Source: Methylophilaceae bacterium (GTDB lineage: Bacteria > Pseudomonadota > Gammaproteobacteria > Burkholderiales > Methylophilaceae). From it: a stretch of 64,000 nt of DNA. A program made the translations under genes and the position numbers. Location of the stretch: NCBI GenBank assembly GCA_028342535.1, contig JAOLWQ010000001.1, positions 327,490 through 391,489 of the forward strand, written 5' to 3'. Positions 50,940 to 61,082 of the stretch are shown here, piece after piece. Below the pieces are notes generated by a model that ran no database searches, had not been told where the DNA came from, and saw only the letters and a list, made by a program, of their open reading frames with translations. The first letter of the stretch is position 1. Every line of letters starts with the position of its first letter.

Positions 50940-52061
50940 ATGATAGAAATAATCTCAGGCTCAAGCTATAGTGAGCTAAAATCATCAATTAGTCACTTAG
51001 ATAGAAATTCACCATTTTTAAATATAAATTTTTTTGCTGCTTTGGAAAAATCAAAATCAATTGGACAAAATACTGGTTGGGTTTCTTTCCCAATCTTCGC
51101 AAAAAAAAATAATGAAATTATTGGATTTATACCTATGTTTTTAAAAGAGCATTCCTATGGGGAATATGTTTTTGATCACTCTTGGGCGGACGCTTTTCAG
51201 CAGCATGGTTTAAGTTATTATCCAAAAATGATATCTGCAATCCCTTTTACACCTATCACTGGAACAAGGCTGTTAGCAGATGATATTGCAGTCAAGAAAG
51301 CAATGATTAAGGCGATTGAGAAGATTTTAGTAGAATATAAGATATCTTCATGCCATATTCTATTTCCTGAAAAAAAAGATCACGATTTATTTAATGAAAT
51401 GGGTTGGCTTCCAAGAAAGGGAGTTCAATTTAAATGGCATAATGATTCATACCAAACATTTGATGAATTTCTTCAAAGTCTTTCACATGATAAAAGGAAA
51501 AAAATAAAACAAGAAAGAAAAAAAATTAAAAAAAATGGAATTTGTATTGAGCGAAAGCAGGGCGCAGATATCACCATTGAAGATATAGATTTTTTTTATG
51601 AATGTTACTGCGAAACATATCGACTTCATCATTCCACGCCTTATTTAAAAAAATCATTTTTTTATGAATTAGCTAAAACTATGACAGATGAGTTACTGGT
51701 GATAATTGCAAAAAAAAATGATATTAAAATAGCTAGCGCTCTAAATATAATTGGCCTTGATACTCTTTACGGAAGGTACTGGGGAGCATTAGAGTTTTTT
51801 TCTGGGCTACATTTTGAATTATGTTATTACCAGGGGCAAGAATTTTGTATCGAAAATAAAATACAGTATTTTGAAGGTGGTGCTCAAGGAGAGCATAAGC
51901 TAGCAAGAGGTTTTAAACCATTCGATACCTATTCTAATCACTTCATAGCGCAGCCTGATTTTAAAGTTGCAATAAGTAATTTTTTAAATGATGAGTTAAG
52001 TAGAATTAATGAATATAGTAATGAATTAGAGGAAAGAACTCCTTATAAAAAACTTAAATAG
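50940..52061 (+). CDS. GNAT-like N-acyltransferase, COG3146/DUF482 family
   Basis: LSHDKRKKIKQERKKI; GRYWGALEFFSGLHFELCYYQGQEFCIE; FEGGAQGEHKLARGF. Confidence 0.88.
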   Translation: MIEIISGSSYSELKSSISHLDRNSPFLNINFFAALEKSKSIGQNTGWVSFPIFAKKNNEIIGFIPMFLKEHSYGEYVFDHSWADAFQQHGLSYYPKMISAIPFTPITGTRLLADDIAVKKAMIKAIEKILVEYKISSCHILFPEKKDHDLFNEMGWLPRKGVQFKWHNDSYQTFDEFLQSLSHDKRKKIKQERKKIKKNGICIERKQGADITIEDIDFFYECYCETYRLHHSTPYLKKSFFYELAKTMTDELLVIIAKKNDIKIASALNIIGLDTLYGRYWGALEFFSGLHFELCYYQGQEFCIENKIQYFEGGAQGEHKLARGFKPFDTYSNHFIAQPDFKVAISNFLNDELSRINEYSNELEERTPYKKLK

Positions 52062-52067
52062 AAATTC

Positions 52068-52256
52068 CTATTGAAGAATAAAGCTTACTAGATAAAATAA
52101 TAAAAATCCCAAAATAATAACAAGGATGAAGCCAATAATTAAGAAATATTTCACTCCGTTGCTTTTTATAAACTCTTCATCTTTATGAAGATTGTTGCTT
52201 GATTGAATTCCGCAAAATGCAGATAAAACACTTTTAATAATTTGGAATATTTTCAT
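52068..52256 (-). CDS. DUF2970 family small membrane protein
   Basis: 62 aa; VLSAFCGIQSS...K C-terminal TM helix. Confidence 0.65.
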   Translation of the reverse strand: MKIFQIIKSVLSAFCGIQSSNNLHKDEEFIKSNGVKYFLIIGFILVIILGFLLFYLVSFILQ

Positions 52257-52290
52257 TGAATTTTATTAAACCAGTTAGCGTTTTTAGAAA

Positions 52291-52367
52291 TGGTAGTGAT
52301 GGAGAGACTTGAACTCTCGACCTCAGCATTATGAATGCTGCGCTCTAACCAACTGAGCTACATCACC
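52291..52367 (-). tRNA. tRNA-Met(CAT), elongator-like; CCA encoded
   Basis: 77-nt cloverleaf, anticodon loop TTCATAA; lacks the three G:C pairs of initiator anticodon stem. Confidence 0.88.
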
Positions 52368-52422
52368 ATATGATTTAAATAACGTGGATTATACTTTTTT
52401 TCAACTTGTAAAGTCAAAGATA

Positions 52423-53508
52423 TTAAACATTAAATCTAAAATGCATTACATCTCCATCTTTTACTATATAATCTTTCCCTTCAAGTCTCATTTTCCCCGA
52501 GTCTTTTGATTTTTGTTCTCCGTTACACTCAATATAATCATCATATGAAATTACTTCTGCCCTAATAAATCCTTTCTCAAAGTCCGTATGGATGACTCCA
52601 GCTGCTTCAGGTGCAGTTGCACCAGCTCTAACTGTCCAAGCTCTAACCTCTTCAATTCCTGCGGTAAAATAAGTTTGGAGACCGAGTAAGCTGTAAGTTG
52701 AGCGAATAACGCGATTTAATCCTGGTTCATTTAAGCTCATTTCAGATAGGAATATTTCTTTCTCATCATCATCAAGATCGGATATATCAGATTCAATTTT
52801 TGCACTTACAGGTACTACGGGTATGTTCCTTTTAGAAGCATATGCCATTACCGCATCTAAATTTTTATTACCTTCGAAACCATTTTCATCAACATTTGCA
52901 ACTAACATCATTGGTTTAATTGTTATCAAGCAAAGCGGCTTAATTAAAGTTAACTCATCAACACTTAAATCTACATGAATTGCTAAATTGCCTTCATTAA
53001 AGATTGCTTCAACTTTTTTATACACATTTAGAAGTGCTATTGATTCTTTATCACCTGATTTAGACTTTTTAGATTCTTTTTGAATCGCTTTGTCTAAAGT
53101 TTCCATATCAGCAAGTATTAGCTCGGTATTAATTATTTCAATATCTGATAGCGGATCTACTTTACCGTCAACATGAACAACATTGTCATCATTAAAACAC
53201 CTTACAACATGCATAATTGCATCAGTTTCTCGTATATTAGCTAAGAATTTATTGCCCAAACCTTCACCTTTAGATGCGCCTGCGACAAGACCTGCAATAT
53301 CTACAAATTCTACGGTGGCTGGCTGAGTTTTCTTTGGGGAAACAATATTTTGCAGAGCTTTAATTCTTAGGTCAGGAACTTCAACAATACCTATATTTGG
53401 CTCAATAGTGCAGAAAGGGTAGTTCTCAGCATCAATCCCAGCTTTTGTTATAGCATTGAATAAAGTGGACTTTCCGACATTTGGTAGGCCAACAATTCCG
53501 CATTTCAT
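52423..53508 (-). CDS. ychF: Redox-regulated ATPase YchF
   Basis: [40 protein letters not shown]. Confidence 0.97.
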   Translation of the reverse strand: MKCGIVGLPNVGKSTLFNAITKAGIDAENYPFCTIEPNIGIVEVPDLRIKALQNIVSPKKTQPATVEFVDIAGLVAGASKGEGLGNKFLANIRETDAIMHVVRCFNDDNVVHVDGKVDPLSDIEIINTELILADMETLDKAIQKESKKSKSGDKESIALLNVYKKVEAIFNEGNLAIHVDLSVDELTLIKPLCLITIKPMMLVANVDENGFEGNKNLDAVMAYASKRNIPVVPVSAKIESDISDLDDDEKEIFLSEMSLNEPGLNRVIRSTYSLLGLQTYFTAGIEEVRAWTVRAGATAPEAAGVIHTDFEKGFIRAEVISYDDYIECNGEQKSKDSGKMRLEGKDYIVKDGDVMHFRFNV

Positions 53509-53526
53509 AAATTACATCCTAAAATA

Positions 53527-54099
53527 TTATTTTGAGTGAAGATTTAGCATTGCTTTTTCAAAATCACCCATTGTTAGTAGTGAAAAAATTTTGTAACTGT
53601 TAAAAATTGTATCCTCTATGGCTGTTTTTTCAGATCTCTGGGGTTTATTTAAAACATAGTCATGGACTAAACTTTTATCCCCTGGGTGACCAATACCGAG
53701 TCTTAAGCGCCAAAAATTATTTGTCTGTAGTAAGCTGGAAATACTTTTTATTCCATTATGTCCACCATGCCCACCACCAAACTTTAACTTAGTATTTCCT
53801 GGAGATAAGTCAAGTTCATCATGAATAATTAGTATTTCTTCTGGCTTAATTTTATAATAATTGGATAAAGCAGCAACAGATTTACCGCTATCATTCATAA
53901 ACGTATTCGGTTTTAGAAAAAAATACTCACTATCTTTTGAATATTTTCCATATAACCCATAGAATTTCGAGCTATTTTTTAAGGATAAACGATGATTTTC
54001 AGTAACAAAATCTACCCACCAAAAACCAGCATTGTGTCGGGTAGCTTGATAATTATCACCAGGATTTCCGAGACCAACAAATAACCTTATCCCAGCCAT
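53527..54099 (-). CDS. pth: Peptidyl-tRNA hydrolase
   Basis: LFVGLGNPGDNYQATRHNAGFW; PNTFMNDSG; HDELDL; GGGHGGHNGIKSI. Confidence 0.97.
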   Translation of the reverse strand: MAGIRLFVGLGNPGDNYQATRHNAGFWWVDFVTENHRLSLKNSSKFYGLYGKYSKDSEYFFLKPNTFMNDSGKSVAALSNYYKIKPEEILIIHDELDLSPGNTKLKFGGGHGGHNGIKSISSLLQTNNFWRLRLGIGHPGDKSLVHDYVLNKPQRSEKTAIEDTIFNSYKIFSLLTMGDFEKAMLNLHSK

Positions 54100-54141
54100 T
54101 AGAATCCATATAATCCTAAAATGAAATTTCTGATAAAAGAG

Positions 54142-54867
54142 TTATTCTTTGGAGTCTTTATTTGACTCATCAGAATTTTCCCCATCCTTGCTAGAATTAT
54201 CTCCTTCAGCACCTTCAGCACCTTCAGCACCTTCAGCACCTTCAGCACCTTCTTCGCTTTCTTCACCTTCAGGAGCTGCTACAACCTCTTCAACAACAAC
54301 TTTAGGTCTAGATACAGAAGTTATGATTGGGTCATTATCTTCGGATAAATTAGCTAATTCAACACCTTCTGGCACTTTTATTTCTGATAGGTGAATTGAA
54401 TCACCGATTGCTAAATTAATTAAATCAACCTCAATATAAGTTGGTAAATCTTTAGGAAGACATGATATATCTACTTCAACCATAATATGTGAAACAATAC
54501 CACCCTCTAGTTTTACGCCTGGGGCAATTTCTTCATTTAAGAAATGGAACGGTATTTTAACGCTTAGTTTTTTATTCTCATCAATTCTTTGAAGATCAAT
54601 ATGTTGAATATTATTTCTTACTGGATGCATTTGGAAGTCTCTAAGTAATACAGGTTCTTTTTTACCATCTAAGTTTAAAGTAAGAATAGATGCATGGAAG
54701 GCTTCATGTTTAAATTGCATGAATAACTCTTTACTATCTAACTCTATGCTAGTTGCTTTATTTTTCCCACCGTATAGGACTCCAGGTACTTTTCCTGAAT
54801 GTCGAAGACGGCGGCTCGCACCCGTACCTTTCAACTCTCTAACTTTTGCATTTATTTCAATTTTCAT
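54142..54867 (-). CDS. rplY: 50S ribosomal protein L25/CTC family with acidic C-terminal tail
   Basis: RELKGTGASRRLRHSGKVPGVLYGG; CTC-type extension and Glu/Gly/Ala/Asp/Ser-rich tail. Confidence 0.95.
   Translation of the reverse strand: MKIEINAKVRELKGTGASRRLRHSGKVPGVLYGGKNKATSIELDSKELFMQFKHEAFHASILTLNLDGKKEPVLLRDFQMHPVRNNIQHIDLQRIDENKKLSVKIPFHFLNEEIAPGVKLEGGIVSHIMVEVDISCLPKDLPTYIEVDLINLAIGDSIHLSEIKVPEGVELANLSEDNDPIITSVSRPKVVVEEVVAAPEGEESEEGAEGAEGAEGAEGAEGDNSSKDGENSDESNKDSKE
54205..54249. repeat. Five perfect tandem copies of 9-bp ttcagcacc encoding (AEG-type)n in the L25 tail
   Basis: ttcagcacc x5 read directly. Confidence 0.95.
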
Positions 54868-54946
54868 TATTAACTGCTCCTAAGTAAAAATAGACCCGCG
54901 ACCAGGCCTATTAGTTAATTAAATCTCTATTCATCTATTAAAGTTT

Positions 54947-55897
54947 CTATTCCATAAATAAGGAACTAACTGAATCTTCATGGCTAATTCTTCTTATAGT
55001 TTCTGCTAATAACTCTGCTACTGATAATTGCCTGATTTTTTTAGTATTTTGCGCATTTTTATGTAGCGTAATTGTATCAGTAATTACAATTTCATCAAGT
55101 TCAGAATTATTGATTGAATTTATTGCATCGCCAGAAAATATAGGGTGGGTTGCATAAGCAACTACTTTTTTTGCGCCCCTTTTCTTTAGGGCAAGAGCAG
55201 CTTCACACAAAGTATTCGCTGTATCAACAATGTCGTCAATTATGATGCATGTCCTATCTTGAACATCGCCGATAATATTCATAACTTCTGATACATTTGG
55301 TTTTGGCCTTCTTTTATCTATAATTGCCAAATCTGAGCCCAATATCTTTGCACAAGCACGAGCTCTAACAACACCACCAACATCTGGCGATACTATTACC
55401 ATATTTTCGTGATTTTGTTTCACAAGATCCTCTAATAGCACTGGAGTGGCGTAAATGTTATCGACTGGTATTTCAAAAAACCCTTGTATTTGATCGGAAT
55501 GGAGATCCATTGTTAAGAGCCTATCTACCCCAACACTTGTAAGCATTGTTGCTACAACTTTAGCTGTAATTGCAACTCTTGCAGACCTAGGACGTCTATC
55601 TTGTCTTGAATAACCTAAGTAAGGTATTGCCGCTGTAATTCTGGCCGCTGATGACCTTCTTAAGGCATCAACCATTACCATAATTTCCATTAAGTTGTCA
55701 TTAGCAGGGTGGCTTATGGATTGAAGTATAAAAACATCTTTACCTCGAACATTCTCTAATAATTCGACCATTGTTTCTCCATCACTAAAACTTCCAACAG
55801 AAGCTTTACCTAATTTGATGTCTAAATGTTTGGCCACTTCTTTTGCAAGTTTTTCGTTGGCATTTCCTGAAAAAACCATCAAGCTTTTATTATTCAA
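54947..55897 (-). CDS. prs: Ribose-phosphate pyrophosphokinase (start re-assigned to TTG at 55897; upstream part of ORF is tRNA)
   Basis: [46 protein letters not shown] before TTG. Confidence 0.93.
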   Translation of the reverse strand: MNNKSLMVFSGNANEKLAKEVAKHLDIKLGKASVGSFSDGETMVELLENVRGKDVFILQSISHPANDNLMEIMVMVDALRRSSAARITAAIPYLGYSRQDRRPRSARVAITAKVVATMLTSVGVDRLLTMDLHSDQIQGFFEIPVDNIYATPVLLEDLVKQNHENMVIVSPDVGGVVRARACAKILGSDLAIIDKRRPKPNVSEVMNIIGDVQDRTCIIIDDIVDTANTLCEAALALKKRGAKKVVAYATHPIFSGDAINSINNSELDEIVITDTITLHKNAQNTKKIRQLSVAELLAETIRRISHEDSVSSLFME

Positions 55898-55915
55898 AAG
55901 TTTGTCCTCTAATAT

Positions 55916-55992
55916 TGGCTGGGGAGGAAGGATTCGAACCTTCGCATGCATGGATCAAAACCATGTGCCTTAACCAGCTTGGCGACTCCCCA
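55916..55992 (-). tRNA. tRNA-Gln(TTG), CCA encoded
   Basis: 77-nt cloverleaf TGGGGAG/CTCCCCA acceptor, anticodon loop TTTTGAT. Confidence 0.95.
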
Positions 55993-56872
55993 ATTGATCG
56001 GTTGAATAAAAAGGGTGAACCGATAAGCCCTTAACAATAAAGCAATTAGCATTTCTTGGTTTATTTTTTTTTATTGATTCTGCCATTTTAAGATTTTTAG
56101 CTCTTACAAAAATACTTGAACCTGTTCCAGACATTTTAGCATTCCCAAAAGAACTCAACCACTGTAAAAGCTCAGCCATTTTTAAATATTTTTTTATAAC
56201 TGTTTCCTCAAGATCATTTTCTACAAAATCATGATCAACAGCATTGAAAGAGGACGATATTTTCAACGGTATTGTAGTTTTTGTCAATTTAAAACAACTA
56301 AAAATTTCTTTTGTATTGATACTTAAATTTGGCACCATAACAATATAAATGTAGTTAGAAATCTTGATGTCATGCAAAAGCTCACCAATTCCCTCAACCC
56401 ATGCATTTTTTCCATTAATAAAAAAAGGTATATCAGCACCTAACTTTAAACTAGATTCTATAAGTTTTGTATTGCTAAAATTAAATTTACATAATTTATT
56501 GATAGCCATCATAACTGTTGCAGCGTTCGAACTTCCACCACCAAGACCAGCACCTATTGGAATTTTTTTATTTATAATAATATCAGCACCAAGTTGTTGA
56601 TTCAGCAACATTAACTGCGCAGCTTTAAATGCAAGATCATCTTTAGGTTTAATTTGTAAAGATGAGTTTTTAATATTTATTTCCGTGTCTTCATGTCTAA
56701 TTTTAATAAAAATCTCATCCTGCAAGTCAATTAGTTGAAATATACTTTGAAGATTGTGATAACCATTTTTTCTCTTATTGAGAATTTTAAGAAATAAGTT
56801 TAACTTAGCTGGAGCTGAAAACTTAGCATAACCGGCTTTTAACAGTTCATGCGTACTTTTCATAACACCCAA
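55970..56872 (-). CDS. ispE: 4-diphosphocytidyl-2-C-methyl-D-erythritol kinase
   Basis: SAPAKLNLFLKILNKRKNGYHNLQSIF; KKIPIGAGLGGGSSNAA; MSGTGSSIF. Confidence 0.94.
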   Translation of the reverse strand: MGVMKSTHELLKAGYAKFSAPAKLNLFLKILNKRKNGYHNLQSIFQLIDLQDEIFIKIRHEDTEINIKNSSLQIKPKDDLAFKAAQLMLLNQQLGADIIINKKIPIGAGLGGGSSNAATVMMAINKLCKFNFSNTKLIESSLKLGADIPFFINGKNAWVEGIGELLHDIKISNYIYIVMVPNLSINTKEIFSCFKLTKTTIPLKISSSFNAVDHDFVENDLEETVIKKYLKMAELLQWLSSFGNAKMSGTGSSIFVRAKNLKMAESIKKNKPRNANCFIVKGLSVHPFYSTDQLGSRQAG

Positions 56873-57423
56873 TCTGTGATAAATATTTTTAGACTAATAT
56901 TAGCTTTTTCGAACTCAATAGTGTTTGGAAGTATTCGGTGCCTAATAACTTTATTACCTTGAAAATGAATATTCCAATTTTTATATTTGACTGTAATACT
57001 TTTATTATTAGAAAGTTGCCTTGGTGGATTTACAATAAATTCTTTTAGTAAAAAAATATTTTCCTTCTTGTCAAAAATTTTGGCAATTAATTCTTCAGAG
57101 CCTTTTTTATTGTTTTTAGAGAATTTTAAAATAACTTTTTTTTCTATTGAAGATAAAATAATTTCAGCAATTTTAGTGTTGAAGGGATTTAATATATGGA
57201 TAGTGTCTTTATTATCTTTAGAATCCCATAAAATTTTTCCTGTTTGCCCTTCATTATTTATAAATAGAGATATTTTTCCTTTAAGGTAAAAATTTTCAGT
57301 TTTTTTTGCAGCTAATGCATTTTTATATTCATCGTAAGATAGAATTTCAACATCTTGATGTAAGAAGGGGAGTGAGCAAGCTGTAAGAAATAAAATAAAT
57401 AGAGTAACTGAAGTTATTCTCAT
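56860..57423 (-). CDS. lolB: Outer membrane lipoprotein LolB
   Basis: Lipobox-type LTAC; FYLKGKISLFINNEGQTGKILWD; position before ispE. Confidence 0.78.
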   Translation of the reverse strand: MRITSVTLFILFLTACSLPFLHQDVEILSYDEYKNALAAKKTENFYLKGKISLFINNEGQTGKILWDSKDNKDTIHILNPFNTKIAEIILSSIEKKVILKFSKNNKKGSEELIAKIFDKKENIFLLKEFIVNPPRQLSNNKSITVKYKNWNIHFQGNKVIRHRILPNTIEFEKANISLKIFITDWVL

Positions 57424-57436
57424 ATATCTTCTTATA

Positions 57437-59158
57437 TTACCTAAATCTATTGGCAGTTTCTAGCAGAATAATATTGCTTGGATGTCTATTAAGAGAGCTT
57501 TTCCATATCTCTTTAGCTTCTTCTTTTTTGCCCTGAGCCCAAAGAATTTCTCCTAAATGAGCTGCAATTTCTGGATCTTCATTTATTGCATAAGCTTTTT
57601 TTATGAATTGAGAAGCAATTTCTAAATTACCTAATTTGAAATGTATCCATCCCATGCTGTCTAATATGTAATGATTATTTGGCTCATAAGACAGAGCAAT
57701 CTCAATATACCGCTTTGCGACTTGTAACTTGATATTTCTATCCGCATATGAGTAACCAAGAGCATTGTATGCTGTTGAATAATCTGGTTTTAATTTAATA
57801 GCTTCTAAAAGAAGTTGCTCCATTAATAATGTATTTCCCATTTTTTCTGAAAGCATTGCATAGTCAAATTTAAATTCATGAGAATCTTTAAATTCTTCTT
57901 CTTCTGACTTCATTAAGTCATAAGCATCTTGGTTTCTATTATCAGATAAAAAGAGAGATGCTTTATTTCTAAGAATAATTAGCTTTTCATTTGGTAATAG
58001 ATTTCTTTTTTTTAAACCATCTAGCATTTCAATTGCTAAATCAACAGATTTATATTTTGCATAAAATTCAGCCATTAAAATTCTAGAGTCTAAAAAGTAT
58101 TCACCATTAGTAATTTTTTTTAACCAAGTTATAGCTTCGTCAAAATCACCTCTTTCATCATAAATCCCTGATAAATAGATATAAATTTGAGGTGGCTGAG
58201 GGTAACCTCTTTCTAGGCTTTGCATAAAGTATTTCTCTGCAAGAATATTGTCACCAAGCTCTATTGATAATAATGCTACCGTTAGACTAATTTCAGAAGT
58301 AGCTAGGGAGCTGTTAACTAATTTTAAGAATTGTTTTTTAGCTTCGTCATACTTTTTAATATTAGTTAAAGCCTTTGCATACTCAAGCCTAACTTCATTT
58401 GATTTTGGGTTTCTTTTTAGGAAATCTTGATAAAAAGCTAAAGCCTTTTCTGGCCAATCTTGACCTATAATATAACCTCGAAATAGAGCAGCTGTCTCCC
58501 ATTTAGAATTTATGGATTCAATTTTATCTAATTCTTCGATAGCCATTTTTTTATTACCCGCAGCAAAAGCTGCATGAGCAATTGCAAATCTTGCTTCTGG
58601 AATCATTAAGTAGGGCTTACTAATATCTAAAATAAATCTAAGTGCATTTTTTTTGTTTTCTACTTGCGATAAAATTTTATTAAGATACAAAAAACCTTCT
58701 GCCCTCGTTTTTTCTTCTTTTTTCAAAAGAGCTCTAATTAGGGGCCTTGCTTTTGCTAAGTTTCCACTCGTTATAAATAGTTCAGCTAGAATTTTTTTTG
58801 GCTCGATTGATGCTTTATCTAGCTTTTGCCAAACATTTGCAGAATCCATAGCAAGTCTTGAATTTCTGGCCGAGCCAGCAATTCTAGTTGCACGTTCTGC
58901 TAAGGGAATAATTTTAGTTAGTTTCGCTAGATCTAAGTAGATATGTCCTGCTGAATTCAAATCCCCTCTTTGTGTGGCAATTTCAGCTAATAAAAATTTA
59001 TAGATAAATTCTGCGTTTGTTTTTGTTATGGTAGCAGGAAGATTTTCATTAAATATTTCATTTTTTTTGTTTAATTTCGTTGTATCTTCAGCATATAAAA
59101 TACCACTAAAACTGAATAGTATTAAAACGAAAAGTTTCTTGGTTATTTTTTTTATCAT
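57437..59158 (-). CDS. Secreted TPR-repeat protein
   Basis: Signal peptide; many TPR units incl. PDYSTAYNALGYSYADRN, NNHYILDSMGWIHFKLGNLEIAS. Confidence 0.88.
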   Translation of the reverse strand: MIKKITKKLFVLILFSFSGILYAEDTTKLNKKNEIFNENLPATITKTNAEFIYKFLLAEIATQRGDLNSAGHIYLDLAKLTKIIPLAERATRIAGSARNSRLAMDSANVWQKLDKASIEPKKILAELFITSGNLAKARPLIRALLKKEEKTRAEGFLYLNKILSQVENKKNALRFILDISKPYLMIPEARFAIAHAAFAAGNKKMAIEELDKIESINSKWETAALFRGYIIGQDWPEKALAFYQDFLKRNPKSNEVRLEYAKALTNIKKYDEAKKQFLKLVNSSLATSEISLTVALLSIELGDNILAEKYFMQSLERGYPQPPQIYIYLSGIYDERGDFDEAITWLKKITNGEYFLDSRILMAEFYAKYKSVDLAIEMLDGLKKRNLLPNEKLIILRNKASLFLSDNRNQDAYDLMKSEEEEFKDSHEFKFDYAMLSEKMGNTLLMEQLLLEAIKLKPDYSTAYNALGYSYADRNIKLQVAKRYIEIALSYEPNNHYILDSMGWIHFKLGNLEIASQFIKKAYAINEDPEIAAHLGEILWAQGKKEEAKEIWKSSLNRHPSNIILLETANRFR

Positions 59159-59368
59159 ATTTTTACTAACTTTTATTTTTATTTTTGTTGTCTAATAAGT
59201 TTAAACTAAAAATCTTTTTCTTAATATAAGTTTTAAAGACTAAAAAATGTGAATATAATTCATTTTTCATTGAATTTTATTAATTTTATTTTATTTAAAC
59301 TTTTTTTTTAATATAAACTCATACATTTTGAAACACTCTTATCATTTAAATGATACTAGGAAAGGTAA

Positions 59369-60328
59369 ATGACAGAAGCTACATTAAATGCATTTGATTT
59401 ATCGAGGCAGTTCGGAAGTAATTATGCTGTTAGAGATGTATCATTTCATCTGAACCAAGGTGAAGTCCTTGGTTTTCTTGGGCCAAATGGCGCAGGTAAA
59501 TCAACAACGATGAGAATGCTGACAGGTAATTTAGCCCCCTCTCAGGGGGGTGTGAAAATATGCGGTATTGATATTATTGAAAATCCAAAAGAAGCCAAGG
59601 CTTTAATTGGTTATCTGCCTGAAATTAGGCCTTTATACAAAGAATTTACAGTTAATGAATTTTTAAATATTGCAGCTCGATTTCACAATGTAAAATCTTC
59701 TTATGTCCATAAGGCTGTAGAGGCCGCAAAAGAAAAATGTGGTTTAGCTCATATGAGTAATCGTTTAATTGAAAACTTATCTAACGGTTACCAACAAAGG
59801 GTTGGTATTGCTCAGGCTATTATCCATAATCCTGAAATTGTCATATTGGATGAACCAACTGTTGGATTAGACCCAATACAAATAAGAGAAATTAGAAAAT
59901 TAATTAAGGAGATTGGTAAAAAACACAGTGTTATTTTATCTACCCATATCTTACCCGAAGTTGAAATGGTTTGTGATCGAGTTCAAATTATTGATAAAGG
60001 TAATCTTGTATTTCACGGCTCAATTGAGGATTTAAAACAACATAGGCTTGGTAATAAACTATTAATTGGTCTTTCTAAGCCACCTACCTTGACTAAACTT
60101 AAAGCTATTAATGGCGTTGAGAAAATCGAAAAAGATGAGCATGGTATGTTTATAATCAAATTTAAAGATAAATATTTACCAGCCGAAGAGATTGTTTATT
60201 TAGCATCAAAAGAGAATTGGGGGCTTTATCATATAGCTCCACACGTAACTAGCTTAGAAGATATATTTGTGCAGTTAACACAAATACAGACTTTAGATAA
60301 TCAAAAGATTGAGGTTAAAAAAACATAA
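59369..60328 (+). CDS. ABC transporter ATP-binding protein (GldA-like)
   Basis: GFLGPNGAGKSTTMRMLTG; NLSNGYQQRVGIAQAI; VILDEPTVGLDP. Confidence 0.95.
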   Translation: MTEATLNAFDLSRQFGSNYAVRDVSFHLNQGEVLGFLGPNGAGKSTTMRMLTGNLAPSQGGVKICGIDIIENPKEAKALIGYLPEIRPLYKEFTVNEFLNIAARFHNVKSSYVHKAVEAAKEKCGLAHMSNRLIENLSNGYQQRVGIAQAIIHNPEIVILDEPTVGLDPIQIREIRKLIKEIGKKHSVILSTHILPEVEMVCDRVQIIDKGNLVFHGSIEDLKQHRLGNKLLIGLSKPPTLTKLKAINGVEKIEKDEHGMFIIKFKDKYLPAEEIVYLASKENWGLYHIAPHVTSLEDIFVQLTQIQTLDNQKIEVKKT

Positions 60329-60330
60329 CT

Positions 60331-61077
60331 ATGATAATAAATGTTGCCAGAAAAGAATTACAGAGCTTATTTGCATCTCCTATGGGTTGGATTATATTGT
60401 CCTTATTGATGCTAGCTTTTGGAAGTTTTTATTTACAAGGGGTTAATAATTATTTTGAAGTTATGTCAGGTGCAATTAGGCCAGCTGAGAGAGTGGGAGT
60501 AACGATATTTGTTGGACAAACAGTTTACGGTATCGCATCATTTCTTATGCTATTTGCAGTGCCACTTTTATCAATGGGATTAATTAGCGGAGAAAGAAAA
60601 AGTCAAACGCTACCTTTTTTATTTAGTGCACCAATTTCATTAACTGAAATTGTAGTGGGTAAGTTTTTAGGGTTAATTATTTTTTTAAGTATTCTTGTTG
60701 TTTATATTCTCATAATGCTCTCCACTTTAAATATTTGGTCAGATATTGACTTTGGCTACTTACTCTCTAATTCATTAGGTTTAATTCTTTTAGCAGCAAG
60801 CTTTTCTGCTTTAGGAATTTATTTCTCTTCACTTACAAGTCAGCCCATTGTCGCAGCAATTTTGAGTTTTATTGCTTTATTTGCATTAATGGGGTTGGAT
60901 AAGTTTTTTGGAAGTCAGCCTGATCATTGGTTTGGGTATATTTCACTTATGAAGCATTTCCAATCTTTTTCTCGTGGGGTTATAGATAGTAAAGATATTA
61001 TTTATTTTATTTTGTTTATTACAACCTTCTTAGTTTTAACTATTAGGCGTTTAGATTCAGATAGGTTAACAGGATAG
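60331..61077 (+). CDS. ABC transporter permease (GldF-like)
   Basis: Six TM segments; SGERKSQTLPFLFSAPISLTEIVVGKF. Confidence 0.9.
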   Translation: MIINVARKELQSLFASPMGWIILSLLMLAFGSFYLQGVNNYFEVMSGAIRPAERVGVTIFVGQTVYGIASFLMLFAVPLLSMGLISGERKSQTLPFLFSAPISLTEIVVGKFLGLIIFLSILVVYILIMLSTLNIWSDIDFGYLLSNSLGLILLAASFSALGIYFSSLTSQPIVAAILSFIALFALMGLDKFFGSQPDHWFGYISLMKHFQSFSRGVIDSKDIIYFILFITTFLVLTIRRLDSDRLTG

Positions 61078-61082
61078 TCTCT

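Noticed and set aside
54149-54394. Ser/Ala/Pro repeat ORF on plus strand
   Set aside because: Antisense shadow of the L25 9-bp repeat
55898-55951. N-terminal extension of prs ORF ([18 protein letters not shown])
   Set aside because: Derived largely from tRNA-Gln sequence; TTG at 55897 with an SD is the likelier start
55843-56034. 63-aa plus-strand [26 protein letters not shown]
   Set aside because: It is the antisense translation of tRNA-Gln, a classic spurious ORF
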